Source: a virus
Reading direction: 5' to 3' (one strand)
Virus record (IMG/VR): IMGVR_UViG_3300035698_022475
Location: 49,459 to 113,458 of that record
DNA: 64,000 bases
This document shows positions 56,184-63,201 of this stretch, piece after piece. Within the stretch, counting starts at the first letter, position 1. Each line of letters starts with the position of its first letter. Under the pieces are notes generated by a model that did not search any database, had not been told where the DNA came from, and was given only the letters and a program-made list of their open reading frames with translations. Made by a program: the position numbers and the translations under genes.

Positions 56184-58092
56184 TCTTCTTTGTCTCCTTT
56201 GCTTTCAACGCCGACGCTTTGCGGAGACGTTTGAGCATAGCAGGGTTAGCCCGTAAGTGCGGGAGCTTGCTTCGGTCGGTGATACCCTGATCAATCAGTT
56301 CGTAGCACAAGTAGCGGGCTCGGCGACAAATCGCATCCCACGTACGGCCCGGGCATCCTTCCAGGATCCAACGACGCTCACTCGCACCCATCTCAGGGTG
56401 ATAGTGTTTGATGATGATGTTGTCCTCGGTGTGGTGGTACGGCTCCGAAAATACCTTCTTCGAGACCGTATGCGCCTGCTGGTGGCGACGCTCCAAGAAC
56501 CGTGATGACTGCCTATAGACACCCAACTCCCGGGCTGTGAGATTCTTGAACTCTCCGAGCCACTCGTACACGGAGTCATAGTCAAAGTTGCCTCCAAAAT
56601 GAACAGAGCGCAGAAACTCAATAGTGTAGTACTCGTGTTCGATGTCTGCGTGAACGTAGACACCTTTCTTCACCACCTCTATTCCGCGAGTATCCACTCT
56701 GCGCGTGTCACAACGTGGGATTTCCCAGTCCAGGGGGCTGAAGTAGGCGTTGCCAAACCACAGGAGAACACGCACACGAATCTTTCGGCCTCCTGTAACA
56801 TCAAACTCAGGTGATTCAGCAACGAAAGGACGCCTGCCCCAACGCTTGGCCTTCTCGGGGTTACGCACACGCACATCAAGAGTCGCACGAATATTGTACG
56901 CTTTCCGCATATGCTTTCGTATTTCTGCCATTGGAACGATCCAGAGTTCACTCTCTTGAGTAGCCTCCCCGAAGTAGGAGCGGGCCATCCCGATGAACTT
57001 CGAGTAGTCCACAGCGTAATCGAAGTAGGGGTAGCGCAGCCTGAACCAATCAACAAAGACAGCACCACAACTACTCAAAGGCTTCCCGGCCATCTTCTGT
57101 TCTTTCAAGAAGTCAACGAAGGTCTGACAACCAGCCTTGGTGCGTAGCTCTGCGTACTTCCCCATGTGGATGATAGCGTAGGGTATCTTCCGCACCGGAG
57201 TGGGATGGTAGGTGTAGTAGTGGACTCCGTGGTCCTTGGCGTTGGTGGCACTGTAGATGTAGGACAGCTCATAAAAACGACGGTTCTGGGGGTCGGGGAG
57301 GTTGGTGAAGCCCTCTTCTTCCATCTTCGGAGTGATATCGATATCCTTGTAGTCCGGGAACTTCTGCCGGTTGGTGTTGACCACCCTACTGAGACTGAGG
57401 GCACTGAGGCGCTGCTTAAGAGGAGCATCGTACTCTGACTGGTAGTAGAGTTTACGCAGTAAATCATCTGTGTTTTTTCCCAAGAGCCCCGGCGACTTGA
57501 AATAGCCCGAAAAGTTCTTACGAATCGTCCCCTGCAGTGCGTGGAGGATGAGACCGTCACTCAGCACGTAGTTGTTGAACTGCTGCAATATATCGGTTTC
57601 ACGTCGTGTGAGTGCGGGGTAGCGGACAGGGTCAAAGCTGACGCTGTTGAAGGCCAGCCCGAACGCTTGAATCATCTGCCTGGTGAGCAGCTCTGCCGGC
57701 ATGAGGGCCCGGCGCCGCACGAAGTTGCCGTACAGTCCCCACCACAGCAATGCAAGAGCGGGGAGGCTGCTGACGTTGGTAATCATGTCGGGTCCTACCT
57801 TAAAGAGGACACCCCAGTCGATGACAACCCAGAGGGGGCGCCGAATGCTCTCGAGAGGCTTCCGGCGTTGGAACGCCCAATCACTGGTGGTGAAGATGCC
57901 AGCAGGAGGCATCCTACCGTCTTCTGCCAGCTCTTCAAGAGAAGGAACCATGTCGGTGCGGTCAGCACCAAAGACGTGAGCGAGTACACCCCTACGCAGC
58001 TCGTGAAGCACAATACCTGGCCAGTAACGGAAGGCTTCGACAGCCCTCGTCAGCGGCTCAGATTCGAAAATTTGGGACAGCTTTGTATACAT
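56089..58092 (-). CDS. Large protein of unknown function (667 aa)
   Basis: This is the biggest early-side protein. It has Trp/Tyr-rich alpha/beta regions, a helical part near 140-260 and a His-rich segment near 560 (YHHTEDNIIIKHYHPE). A C-terminal helix-turn-helix-like region (EGCPGRTWDAICRRARYL) precedes a Lys/Ala-rich tail. No polymerase, helicase or nuclease motif is recognised. It is the first gene after a 1.5-kb gene-free region with a consensus promoter. Confidence 0.65.
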   Translation of the reverse strand: MYTKLSQIFESEPLTRAVEAFRYWPGIVLHELRRGVLAHVFGADRTDMVPSLEELAEDGRMPPAGIFTTSDWAFQRRKPLESIRRPLWVVIDWGVLFKVGPDMITNVSSLPALALLWWGLYGNFVRRRALMPAELLTRQMIQAFGLAFNSVSFDPVRYPALTRRETDILQQFNNYVLSDGLILHALQGTIRKNFSGYFKSPGLLGKNTDDLLRKLYYQSEYDAPLKQRLSALSLSRVVNTNRQKFPDYKDIDITPKMEEEGFTNLPDPQNRRFYELSYIYSATNAKDHGVHYYTYHPTPVRKIPYAIIHMGKYAELRTKAGCQTFVDFLKEQKMAGKPLSSCGAVFVDWFRLRYPYFDYAVDYSKFIGMARSYFGEATQESELWIVPMAEIRKHMRKAYNIRATLDVRVRNPEKAKRWGRRPFVAESPEFDVTGGRKIRVRVLLWFGNAYFSPLDWEIPRCDTRRVDTRGIEVVKKGVYVHADIEHEYYTIEFLRSVHFGGNFDYDSVYEWLGEFKNLTARELGVYRQSSRFLERRHQQAHTVSKKVFSEPYHHTEDNIIIKHYHPEMGASERRWILEGCPGRTWDAICRRARYLCYELIDQGITDRSKLPHLRANPAMLKRLRKASALKAKETKKNAKRALQDSTATRKDEMVQKAPDKEVLAEPD

Positions 58093-58232
58093 ATTACCTC
58101 CAGTGTATAGCTCCTAAAAAAACGGCCCTCTAACAACATAATATCATTAAACTTTTTTGTGTTGTGTAGAACGCATAGCTTTTGACGTTTATACATCGCG
58201 CTAAGTCATTGAAATTACATAACGCCAAATTC

Positions 58233-58260
58233 CCCAAAACCGTTGCCTTTCTACGTAAGA
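58233..58260. repeat. 28-bp repeat, copy 1
   Basis: Reads CCCAAAACCGTTGCC then TTTCTACGTAAGA. Copy 2 differs at four positions and copy 3 is more diverged. Confidence 0.7.
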
Positions 58261-58561
58261 CCTAAGGGCTTGAAATCATTGAAAACATTAGGGGTCAAAA
58301 TACGATGTATTTTTACCTACCTCGTAATTGAATGATTACAAGAAGTTGCGGGACAGTTGTGTCGTGACGCGTTGCGAACGTACGATGCATTTTCCACCTT
58401 TTTCCCAAAACCACACCCTTTGCCAAACGTCTTTTGTGAATATCATTACGTTTTCTCCTGCCAAGTAGGAAGGTCAATGGGTTGTCATTTGAGTCGGACG
58501 AGAACTGTTTTATCTTGAAGAGCGATACATCCCCGCGGTTGCTGGGCCGGAGAGGCAACTT

Positions 58562-58589
58562 CCCAAAACCATTACCTTTCTACATAAGA
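58562..58589. repeat. 28-bp repeat, copy 2
   Basis: Reads CCCAAAACCATTACC then TTTCTACATAAGA. On the minus strand it starts just after TGG-TATAAC, an extended -10 match, so it may lie in an early transcribed leader. Confidence 0.7.
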
Positions 58590-59282
58590 GTTATACCACT
58601 AATGGTCTCGGGAAGTAAACTCCATTATAAGCACCATATAATTATATGTTCGACCCCACACACGGCCCGGGGGTCGAGCATTCAGACCTTTTGAAAACCC
58701 CAACGCGGGAAGCCCAACAACCGTACGGCTCAAAAAAATATACATAGCCTTTTTAGCTTGCCCGTGCGGCGAGCAACGTGGAGAATCACGTACTTTCACA
58801 TAAAAAATACAAAAGGGGTTTTTCCAACTTACCCCACAAACGCGATACAAAAGGGGCTCCTACACTATCCCACTCCACTACACCACCAACCACACAGACT
58901 CACAATGTACTCAATATAAGTAGATAAGCATACATTTCATCACCAACCTTTCCAGCGCTAAGGCCTACCGCTACTGACTTTCAACAGTATTATATCAAGA
59001 GGCGATAGACCAAAAATCTCGCACGCGTAGCTTCGGATACACACACATACTATACATCTACAATGAGTATATAAAAGCCAATAAAACCGCTTTTGTGTAT
59101 ATGTGACTAAATAAGGTGATTCTTCTCATTGCCTTGTTTACGCCCACCCCCCGCCATTCTAATTTACCTTATACTTACACATACTTAACCCTTAAAAACA
59201 ACCCCATGCTCTCGTAAACGCTTGCCCCCACTTCAAGCACGAGGTTTGCACCACCAGCCTTACCCCCTAACCCTATCATACC

Positions 59283-59312
59283 ATTATACTTTCTCTTCTT
59301 AAGTACTGTCAA
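59283..59312 (-). promoter_or_regulatory. Consensus sigma70 promoter
   Basis: Minus-strand TTGACA (59312-59307) and TATAAT (59288-59283), both perfect, are separated by 18 bp. No gene starts nearby; the next on this strand begins at 58092. The transcript would have a 1.2-kb leader or be a non-coding RNA. Confidence 0.75.
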
Positions 59313-59329
59313 TTGATTGGGACCCCGAA

Positions 59330-59370
59330 CACTTCTTGCCCTACTTAGAGTAGGGCTGGAAGTGCTTTTA
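59330..59370. terminator. Strong hairpin upstream of the consensus promoter
   Basis: CACTTC/GAAGTG and GCCCTAC/GTAGGGC stack around a 2x2 internal loop with loop TTAGA (59330-59364). CTTTTA follows on the plus strand. It may insulate the promoter at 59283-59312 or stop a plus-strand transcript. Confidence 0.6.
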
Positions 59371-59399
59371 GCGATTTACGTCTCTCGTCCTGCTCTGTG

Positions 59400-59426
59400 C
59401 CAAACCGTACACCTTCCTACATAACA
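59400..59426. repeat. 28-bp repeat, copy 3 (diverged)
   Basis: Reads CCAAACCGTACACC then TTCCTACATAACA. A partial fourth match (ACCTTCCCCTACATAGTTAGA-like) lies near 59500. Confidence 0.5.
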
Positions 59427-59529
59427 CTCGCACAGCCTACTGACAGTAATGAACTCTCCTTACGGGGAGGTCATAACTACATAGGTATGGCGTTGACTAC
59501 CTTCCCCTACATAGTTAGATCGTAAGAGC

Positions 59530-59580
59530 GATATAGAACCCGTACAGTACCGTAGACCTGTACTGTATCGTGGCTATATC
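59530..59580. repeat. Symmetric nested inverted repeat
   Basis: GATATAG (59530-59536) pairs with CTATATC (59574-59580), and inside it TACAGTAC (59543-59550) pairs with GTACTGTA (59560-59567). Spacers of six bases are on both sides, with a nine-base centre. It could be a double operator or a cruciform/RNA hairpin. Confidence 0.65.
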
Positions 59581-59603
59581 ATCCCCCGATATCCACTTAT
59601 ATC

Positions 59604-59642
59604 AAAAAATAACACAAGCCCCCGGAGCCGGCGTTATTTTTT
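59604..59642. terminator. Bidirectional terminator after the Met-x-His gene at 59679
   Basis: AAAAAATAAC (59604-59613) pairs perfectly with GTTATTTTTT (59633-59642); the GC-rich loop contains CCGGAGCCGG. Confidence 0.85.
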
Positions 59643-59678
59643 ACATGAGTATACGATTTGTAATTCTACAGTATGTTT

Positions 59679-59888
59679 TCAATTGGGGGGACGATAGGTG
59701 TGTTCTAATACTTCAGTGAGGGGTGTGTCGTCCGAGAGGAAGAGCCTGTCCCAGGGGGCGATGGGGTCTTTGACCCGCTGTGAGTGGGAATGGGAGACGT
59801 TCCCGGCACTATCTACTACTACGGAAAATACAGACCCTCCAACACCCCCGGGCCACTTCGCTACTCCAATTAAATTTACGTGGTACAT
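59679..59888 (-). CDS. Met-x-His family protein, isolated copy (69 aa, MYHVNLIGV)
   Basis: Begins MYHVNLIGVAKWPGG; GGAAG precedes ATG 59888. It lies alone between its own promoter (59988-59996) and a terminator. Strand-rich first half, acidic/Pro-rich end. Confidence 0.7.
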   Translation of the reverse strand: MYHVNLIGVAKWPGGVGGSVFSVVVDSAGNVSHSHSQRVKDPIAPWDRLFLSDDTPLTEVLEHTYRPPN

Positions 59889-59987
59889 TTTTCTTCCTCC
59901 AAAAAGAAACTACTCGGTAGCGCTCCGTCGCGTGCAATCTTACTTGTTCCTCGCGGCTTAGCTTGTGGACGTTGTCTTACTCGTATT

Positions 59988-59996
59988 CTTGTACCA
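59988..59996 (-). promoter_or_regulatory. Extended -10 promoter joined to a terminator
   Basis: Minus-strand TTTTTTTGG followed by TACAAG, directly after the terminator stem at 60002-60029. It drives the isolated Met-x-His gene with a ~90-nt leader. Confidence 0.6.
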
Positions 59997-60030
59997 AAAA
60001 AAGAGAAGCAGGTTTTACCCTGCTCCTCTA
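59996..60030 (-). terminator. Terminator downstream of the repeat region
   Basis: AGAGGAGCAGG pairs with CCTGCTTCTCT (60002-60029, one G-U), followed by seven T on the minus strand. Confidence 0.88.
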
Positions 60031-60474
60031 CGCCCTCTTACGGGCAAAGTTTCCGGCCACTCCGCGGGATTCGCGTCAGCTATCTTCTACGCCCTCTTAG
60101 GGGCAAAGTTTCCAGCCGGTGGGCTGCTAGCCGTTGCGGAACAAGGGTTCCAGCCTGTGGGTGCGGCTCGTGTCGAATCATGTCGCATTGTTCCACCCGG
60201 ATCCAACACCATCTCTTCGGTGGTCATCCTACCCGTTACGCCCTCTTATGGGCAAAGTTTCCGGCCATTCGGCGGTCCTCCGGTCTCTTACCTCCTGGGC
60301 CGTTCGTTTCCTGTACGCCCTCTTAGGGGCAAAGTTTCCAGCCACTCGGATCCAACACCACCTCTTCCGAGCCGATCCTATCCGTTACGCCCTCTTATGG
60401 GCAAGTTCCTGCCGGCCCGCGCTTTTGGATTCACATCGCTTCGAACGCGCATACGCCCTCTTATGGGCTAAAGC
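60029..60474. repeat. Six copies of a ~30-bp repeat with irregular spacing
   Basis: Copies at 60029-60058, 60088-60117, 60237-60266, 60314-60343, 60386-60414 and 60452-60474 (last two shortened). Core TACGCCCTCTTA-n-GGGCAAAG followed by TTTCC(G/A)GCC, with a GCCC/GGGC mini-hairpin whose central base varies. Spacers are 29, 119, 47, 42 and 37 nt, and two of them share about 45 bp (starting CGGATCCAACACC). The last copy overlaps the end of the 60468 gene. No CDS is credible here. Confidence 0.75.
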
Positions 60475-60944
60475 ACTTTGTCGACGGCCTTGTAGACCTC
60501 GTTGAGTTCGGAGATCTGGGTGTACTTCGCCCGCCATCGTTTGAGTTCCAGGAGGGCCTGGGATTTCCATTTTTGGCGCAGCTCCTTGTTGGTCAGGACC
60601 TTGCTTGTATCTCGGTAAGGGGTGTTGTCTGCGTTGATGGAGGTGTAGGCGTGGGTCGTGATCTCTACTTCTTCGAAAGTCCATTCGGCCTCAATAGCGC
60701 GCAAGACGTATCGTGCCTGTTCCAGGCGGTACTCTCGTGCGGCGAGGGTGTCGTCCCACTCGAACTCGTCGTGGAGAGGGCTCTGGGGGTCCTGGGCGTC
60801 CTTCACAACGACAACAGGGGAGATCTCCCCGTCGGGTCCTTGCAGCTTCCGCAGCCGCTTGCCGATTTTGGTGACGTTGCCTTTGACGTGGAATCCCGGG
60901 CGCTTACTATACTTGACGGGTTGGACTTGTTTCCTTTTCGCCAT
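60468..60944 (-). CDS. Unknown basic protein (158 aa)
   Basis: ATG 60944 (MAKRKQVQPVKYSKRPGF, AAAGG upstream) is preferred to a longer start. N-terminal ~45 residues are basic with a KGNVTKIGKRLRKL strand-helix; the rest is charged and helical. Nothing recognised. Confidence 0.6.
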   Translation of the reverse strand: MAKRKQVQPVKYSKRPGFHVKGNVTKIGKRLRKLQGPDGEISPVVVVKDAQDPQSPLHDEFEWDDTLAAREYRLEQARYVLRAIEAEWTFEEVEITTHAYTSINADNTPYRDTSKVLTNKELRQKWKSQALLELKRWRAKYTQISELNEVYKAVDKVL

Positions 60945-60948
60945 GTAA

Positions 60949-61119
60949 CTAGCCTTTCTTGTAGCGAACTGTAGGGGGCGCGTCTTCAACTATGTGGAAA
61001 GCCCCGCGGGTATTTCCCCGGCCGACACGCCTAGTTCCCACTCCCTCTTGTGCCCCTGTACGGGCGACGAGGTTCAGTACATCTTCCGCAGTGAAGAGGT
61101 CCCCATCAGCTATTCCTAT
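60949..61119 (-). CDS. Start-less coding stretch, +1 relative to the upstream gene (56 codons)
   Basis: From 61119 to a TAG at 60949 the frame reads IGIADGDLFTAEDVL ... GTRRVGRGNTRGAFHIVED ... KKG. Its composition is clearly protein-like. It has no ATG, GTG or TTG at its beginning. It lies +1 to the 61106 gene and overlaps its last five codons. Either the upstream protein is extended by a frameshift, or a base is missing/extra in the sequence and the two are one gene. Confidence 0.5.
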   Translation of the reverse strand: MGIADGDLFTAEDVLNLVARTGAQEGVGTRRVGRGNTRGAFHIVEDAPPTVRYKKG

Positions 61120-61318
61120 CTATGCTCTTGATCTCCTTGGCGAGTTCCTTCTCCATTGCGTGGAGTGTGGTCATCATGTCGATGAGGTTGTTCTTGTACG
61201 CGTATACGTTCCGCTGCAGTTTCTGCAGAACGTACTTACGTTTTGGGTTGAAGCGGTCCTTCTCGTTCGGGAAGTCCCGGATGGTGTCGTCTATCTGTTG
61301 CAGTAGTTCTTCGTCCAT
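61106..61318 (-). CDS. Small helical protein (70 aa)
   Basis: A charged helical protein (MDEELLQQIDDTIRDF) with coiled-coil potential. It may be the N-terminal part of a longer product continued in the +1 frame (see 60949-61119). Confidence 0.6.
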   Translation of the reverse strand: MDEELLQQIDDTIRDFPNEKDRFNPKRKYVLQKLQRNVYAYKNNLIDMMTTLHAMEKELAKEIKSIDRNS

Positions 61319-61528
61319 TTATTTCTCCTTGCTTCGCAGCTCGTTCAGCAGTGTGTCGCTCGGGTCGAGACTGCGGAGGCGTGTCAGACACCCGGTGCAG
61401 TACCCGATGTCTATTTCGCTGTACATGTGAAGGGCTCGATTACACTGACCGCACTTGGGCTTGGGTTTTCTGGCCGGTGTGCGCTTCTTGCTCTTGGAGC
61501 CTGATTTGCGTTGTCGTGGTTTGGACAT
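61319..61528 (-). CDS. Basic zinc-ribbon protein (69 aa)
   Basis: The first 25 residues are Lys/Arg-rich, then CGQC (26-29) and CTGC (44-47) form a zinc ribbon. Likely nucleic-acid binding. ATG overlaps the upstream stop (TAATG). Confidence 0.68.
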   Translation of the reverse strand: MSKPRQRKSGSKSKKRTPARKPKPKCGQCNRALHMYSEIDIGYCTGCLTRLRSLDPSDTLLNELRSKEK

Positions 61529-61605
61529 TATTCACTCTCCAGACGTTCTTTGTATTTACTCATCTCTCGGGCCGCGTCCTTCCCGGGAAGGCCCCGCACG
61601 TTCAA
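61528..61605 (-). CDS. Micro-ORF with TTG start (25 aa)
   Basis: TTG 61605 overlaps the upstream stop (TTTGA) and its own TAA overlaps the next ATG. MNVRGLPGKDAAREMSKYK is helical and charged. The same overlap geometry as the array genes suggests real translation, but the length is small. Confidence 0.45.
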   Translation of the reverse strand: MNVRGLPGKDAAREMSKYKERLESE

Positions 61606-61886
61606 ACAGCAATAGCGTTTACCTCCTGAAACTCAGTGCCGCACGGACAGGTGCGTGTGAAGCCTATCGTCTCCGCAATTTCGGCATCTTCTTTCTGCCC
61701 GAAGAGGTGCTTGAAGCGCCCCCAGTCCACTGTAGTGCCGGTAAGACATCCCGAGCGTTTGCACAGCAGTCCGTGTTTACGCCGTAAAAAGTACACGTAC
61801 TTGGGGTTGCACCCCACACGTTTGGCGAACTCCTCATCGGGGATTTTCCCAAGCTTGGGATTTCCTGCGCGGCCCCAGCGCTTCAT
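61602..61886 (-). CDS. Unknown protein with HTH-like and Cys elements (94 aa)
   Basis: AAGGAGGGG precedes ATG 61886. IPDEEFAKRVGCNPKYVYFLRRKH reads like a helix-turn-helix. Further Cys near 42 and 46 and CPC near 80 could bind metal. A small DNA-binding regulator is possible. Confidence 0.6.
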   Translation of the reverse strand: MKRWGRAGNPKLGKIPDEEFAKRVGCNPKYVYFLRRKHGLLCKRSGCLTGTTVDWGRFKHLFGQKEDAEIAETIGFTRTCPCGTEFQEVNAIAV

Positions 61887-62290
61887 AACCCCTCCTTGCG
61901 GGTCAGGTGCCACTTCTTACAGTGGGGACAGTGATACACTCGCTGCCCGGCCTGCCGTGCCCTGTTATCCGCTACGTCTTTCGATGAAAATGCCACTTTC
62001 TTTCCGCAGGATTTGTATTCTCGCACGCTGTTTTTCTGCAACACCTGGAGGTACTTTTGTTCCTGCTCTTTGAGTTTCTTCTCTGCTTTGTGGAGACGGT
62101 TCTGTAGGTCAATTTTTGTTTGGGCGTTCTCTTCCGTAGGTTTCGCGTAACGGGATCCCTGTTTCCATTGGTTACACCAGCCGTGCACGAGGACCGTTCT
62201 GTGCCGGCAGGTCAGTGCGTGTCCGTTATCGGAAGAGTGGGTGCAAGCAATACAGACTTCTCGGATGACGTAGGTTTTGTGGTCCATCAT
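61883..62290 (-). CDS. Cys-rich protein with C-terminal zinc finger (135 aa)
   Basis: The N-terminal 45 residues contain C-x2-C and further Cys/His. The middle is a coiled coil (about 60-90). The end YHCPHCKKWHLTRK is a zinc-ribbon tail. Start ambiguous by one codon (62290 or 62287). Confidence 0.65.
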   Translation of the reverse strand: MMDHKTYVIREVCIACTHSSDNGHALTCRHRTVLVHGWCNQWKQGSRYAKPTEENAQTKIDLQNRLHKAEKKLKEQEQKYLQVLQKNSVREYKSCGKKVAFSSKDVADNRARQAGQRVYHCPHCKKWHLTRKEGL

Positions 62291-62664
62291 TCACACTTAG
62301 TTCTGCACTCCTCGAGATCGTCCCGGCAGTCGTAGAGTTCACTACACCGGCCACTCTCCAGGCGGTCCCAACAGGTACGGAACGCTTGTTCCTTGTCGTT
62401 GAAAGTCCCCTCACCGAAGCGGTCGATGATGTAGAGGCACTTGTCACGCGGTGCTGCCTTGTCCAGCTCAGGCGTGAGGACGCCCTTGATGTCCCGGGGA
62501 CACGCAAGGGGCTCGGGCGTCTTCATGATCGAGACCTTGTCGATAAGGTCGATGCGGTCGTGTAGGCACTCTCGGTATTCCTTGCGGAACTGTTCCTCGT
62601 CTTCGATTTGCTGCTGGGTGGGACAGCCCACCAAGAACAGCGCGATCAGTATTGTGTACTTCAT
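62287..62664 (-). CDS. Lipoprotein, Cys-rich (125 aa)
   Basis: ATG 62664 (MKYTILIALFLVGC) gives a signal peptide with a lipobox Cys at 14. The mature part is acidic with eight Cys likely paired in the periplasm. A small outer-membrane-anchored lipoprotein such as an o-spanin or exclusion protein is possible; no partner is identified. Confidence 0.7.
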   Translation of the reverse strand: MKYTILIALFLVGCPTQQQIEDEEQFRKEYRECLHDRIDLIDKVSIMKTPEPLACPRDIKGVLTPELDKAAPRDKCLYIIDRFGEGTFNDKEQAFRTCWDRLESGRCSELYDCRDDLEECRTKCE

Positions 62665-62767
62665 TCGATATCCTTCCCTTTGTGAATTCTTCATCCATCA
62701 AAAACGCCAGGGTTACGTCTCTCAAATCCTGATACGTTTCATTTGCTATTAATGTCGCTCGTTCCAT
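62468..62767 (-). CDS. Small protein with overprinted tail (99 aa)
   Basis: AAAGGAAG precedes ATG 62767; MERATLIANETYQDLRDV is well-formed and fills the gap between two genes. From about residue 35 the frame lies over the lipoprotein gene, and its Arg/Pro/His-rich sequence looks like an out-of-frame shadow. The real product may be shorter or frameshifted. Confidence 0.45.
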   Translation of the reverse strand: MERATLIANETYQDLRDVTLAFLMDEEFTKGRISNEVHNTDRAVLGGLSHPAANRRRGTVPQGIPRVPTRPHRPYRQGLDHEDARAPCVSPGHQGRPHA

Positions 62768-63059
62768 CGTTTCTTCCTTTCTGATTAAGATCGAAGGGTA
62801 CGATTTTCTCTTTTTTGAGTGCTTCTTGTACCCATGACACCCAAGCAAAAAGTGAATGGTCAACTACGGGTGTTTCTAAGATAGCCTTGCTAGCTTTTGC
62901 CTCATGCGTAACACCATCTGTGTATGTAAGTTTAATACACCCAGTAGTTGATATTCTAGCATCGGCAATACCACACATGAGGCAGTCTATAGACGGCGCA
63001 TTTAAAATTAAGCACTGTTTTTTATCAAGTTTCTTTAAGGCGTCTTGTGTCGTCTCCAT
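62739..63059 (-). CDS. Unknown protein (106 aa)
   Basis: Begins METTQDALKKLDKKQC. CLMCG near 26 is a single knuckle. Alpha/beta pattern. Overlaps neighbours by 29 and 35 nt. Confidence 0.62.
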   Translation of the reverse strand: METTQDALKKLDKKQCLILNAPSIDCLMCGIADARISTTGCIKLTYTDGVTHEAKASKAILETPVVDHSLFAWVSWVQEALKKEKIVPFDLNQKGRNDGTSDINSK

Positions 63060-63201
63060 CGTTTTTCCTTTCGTGAATTTCCCATCCTTTATCGGTGAAT
63101 ATCAAGTCTGTCTCTATGCCGTTTTGCTCTAAGGCTATCTGAGCGAAGGCTGCGGTAGACTTGAATTCATATATGTATATTGCTTCTTTTTTTGTTTTCA
63201 T
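63025..63201 (-). CDS. Small protein (58 aa)
   Basis: ATG 63201 (MKTKKEAIYIYEFKSTAAF) starts on the last base of the upstream gene. The product looks like a short alpha/beta domain (strand, helix, strand) and ends 35 nt inside the next gene. Confidence 0.62.
   Translation of the reverse strand: MKTKKEAIYIYEFKSTAAFAQIALEQNGIETDLIFTDKGWEIHERKNDGDDTRRLKET

Larger units (their letters stand above)
58093..59603. other. Gene-free regulatory or origin-like region
   Basis: No frame of credible composition is found in 1.5 kb; the three frames of 70-83 codons here lack start sites and normal composition. It holds three copies of a 28-bp repeat, a hairpin at 58651-58676, a consensus sigma70 promoter, a strong hairpin at 59330-59364, extended -10-like elements and a nested dyad. 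It is AT-richer and C-rich on the plus strand between 58.8 and 59.3 kb. An origin, a control region or untranslated RNA are the options. Confidence 0.6.

Noticed and set aside
58313-58850. Small frames of 70-83 codons on both strands in the gene-free region
   Set aside because: No Shine-Dalgarno, unlike composition, overlap with repeats and a hairpin. One begins MYRV, similar to the array signature but without His.
60029-60474. CRISPR array
   Set aside because: Intervals between repeats vary from 29 to 119 nt and two intervals share about 45 bp, repeats differ from each other, and no cas genes are present. A duplicated repeat block explains it better.
59880-60505. Overlapping plus-strand frames of 123-168 codons over the repeats
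   Set aside because: All three plus frames stay open, which comes from repeat composition. None has a start site or consistent product, and the flanking genes are on the minus strand.
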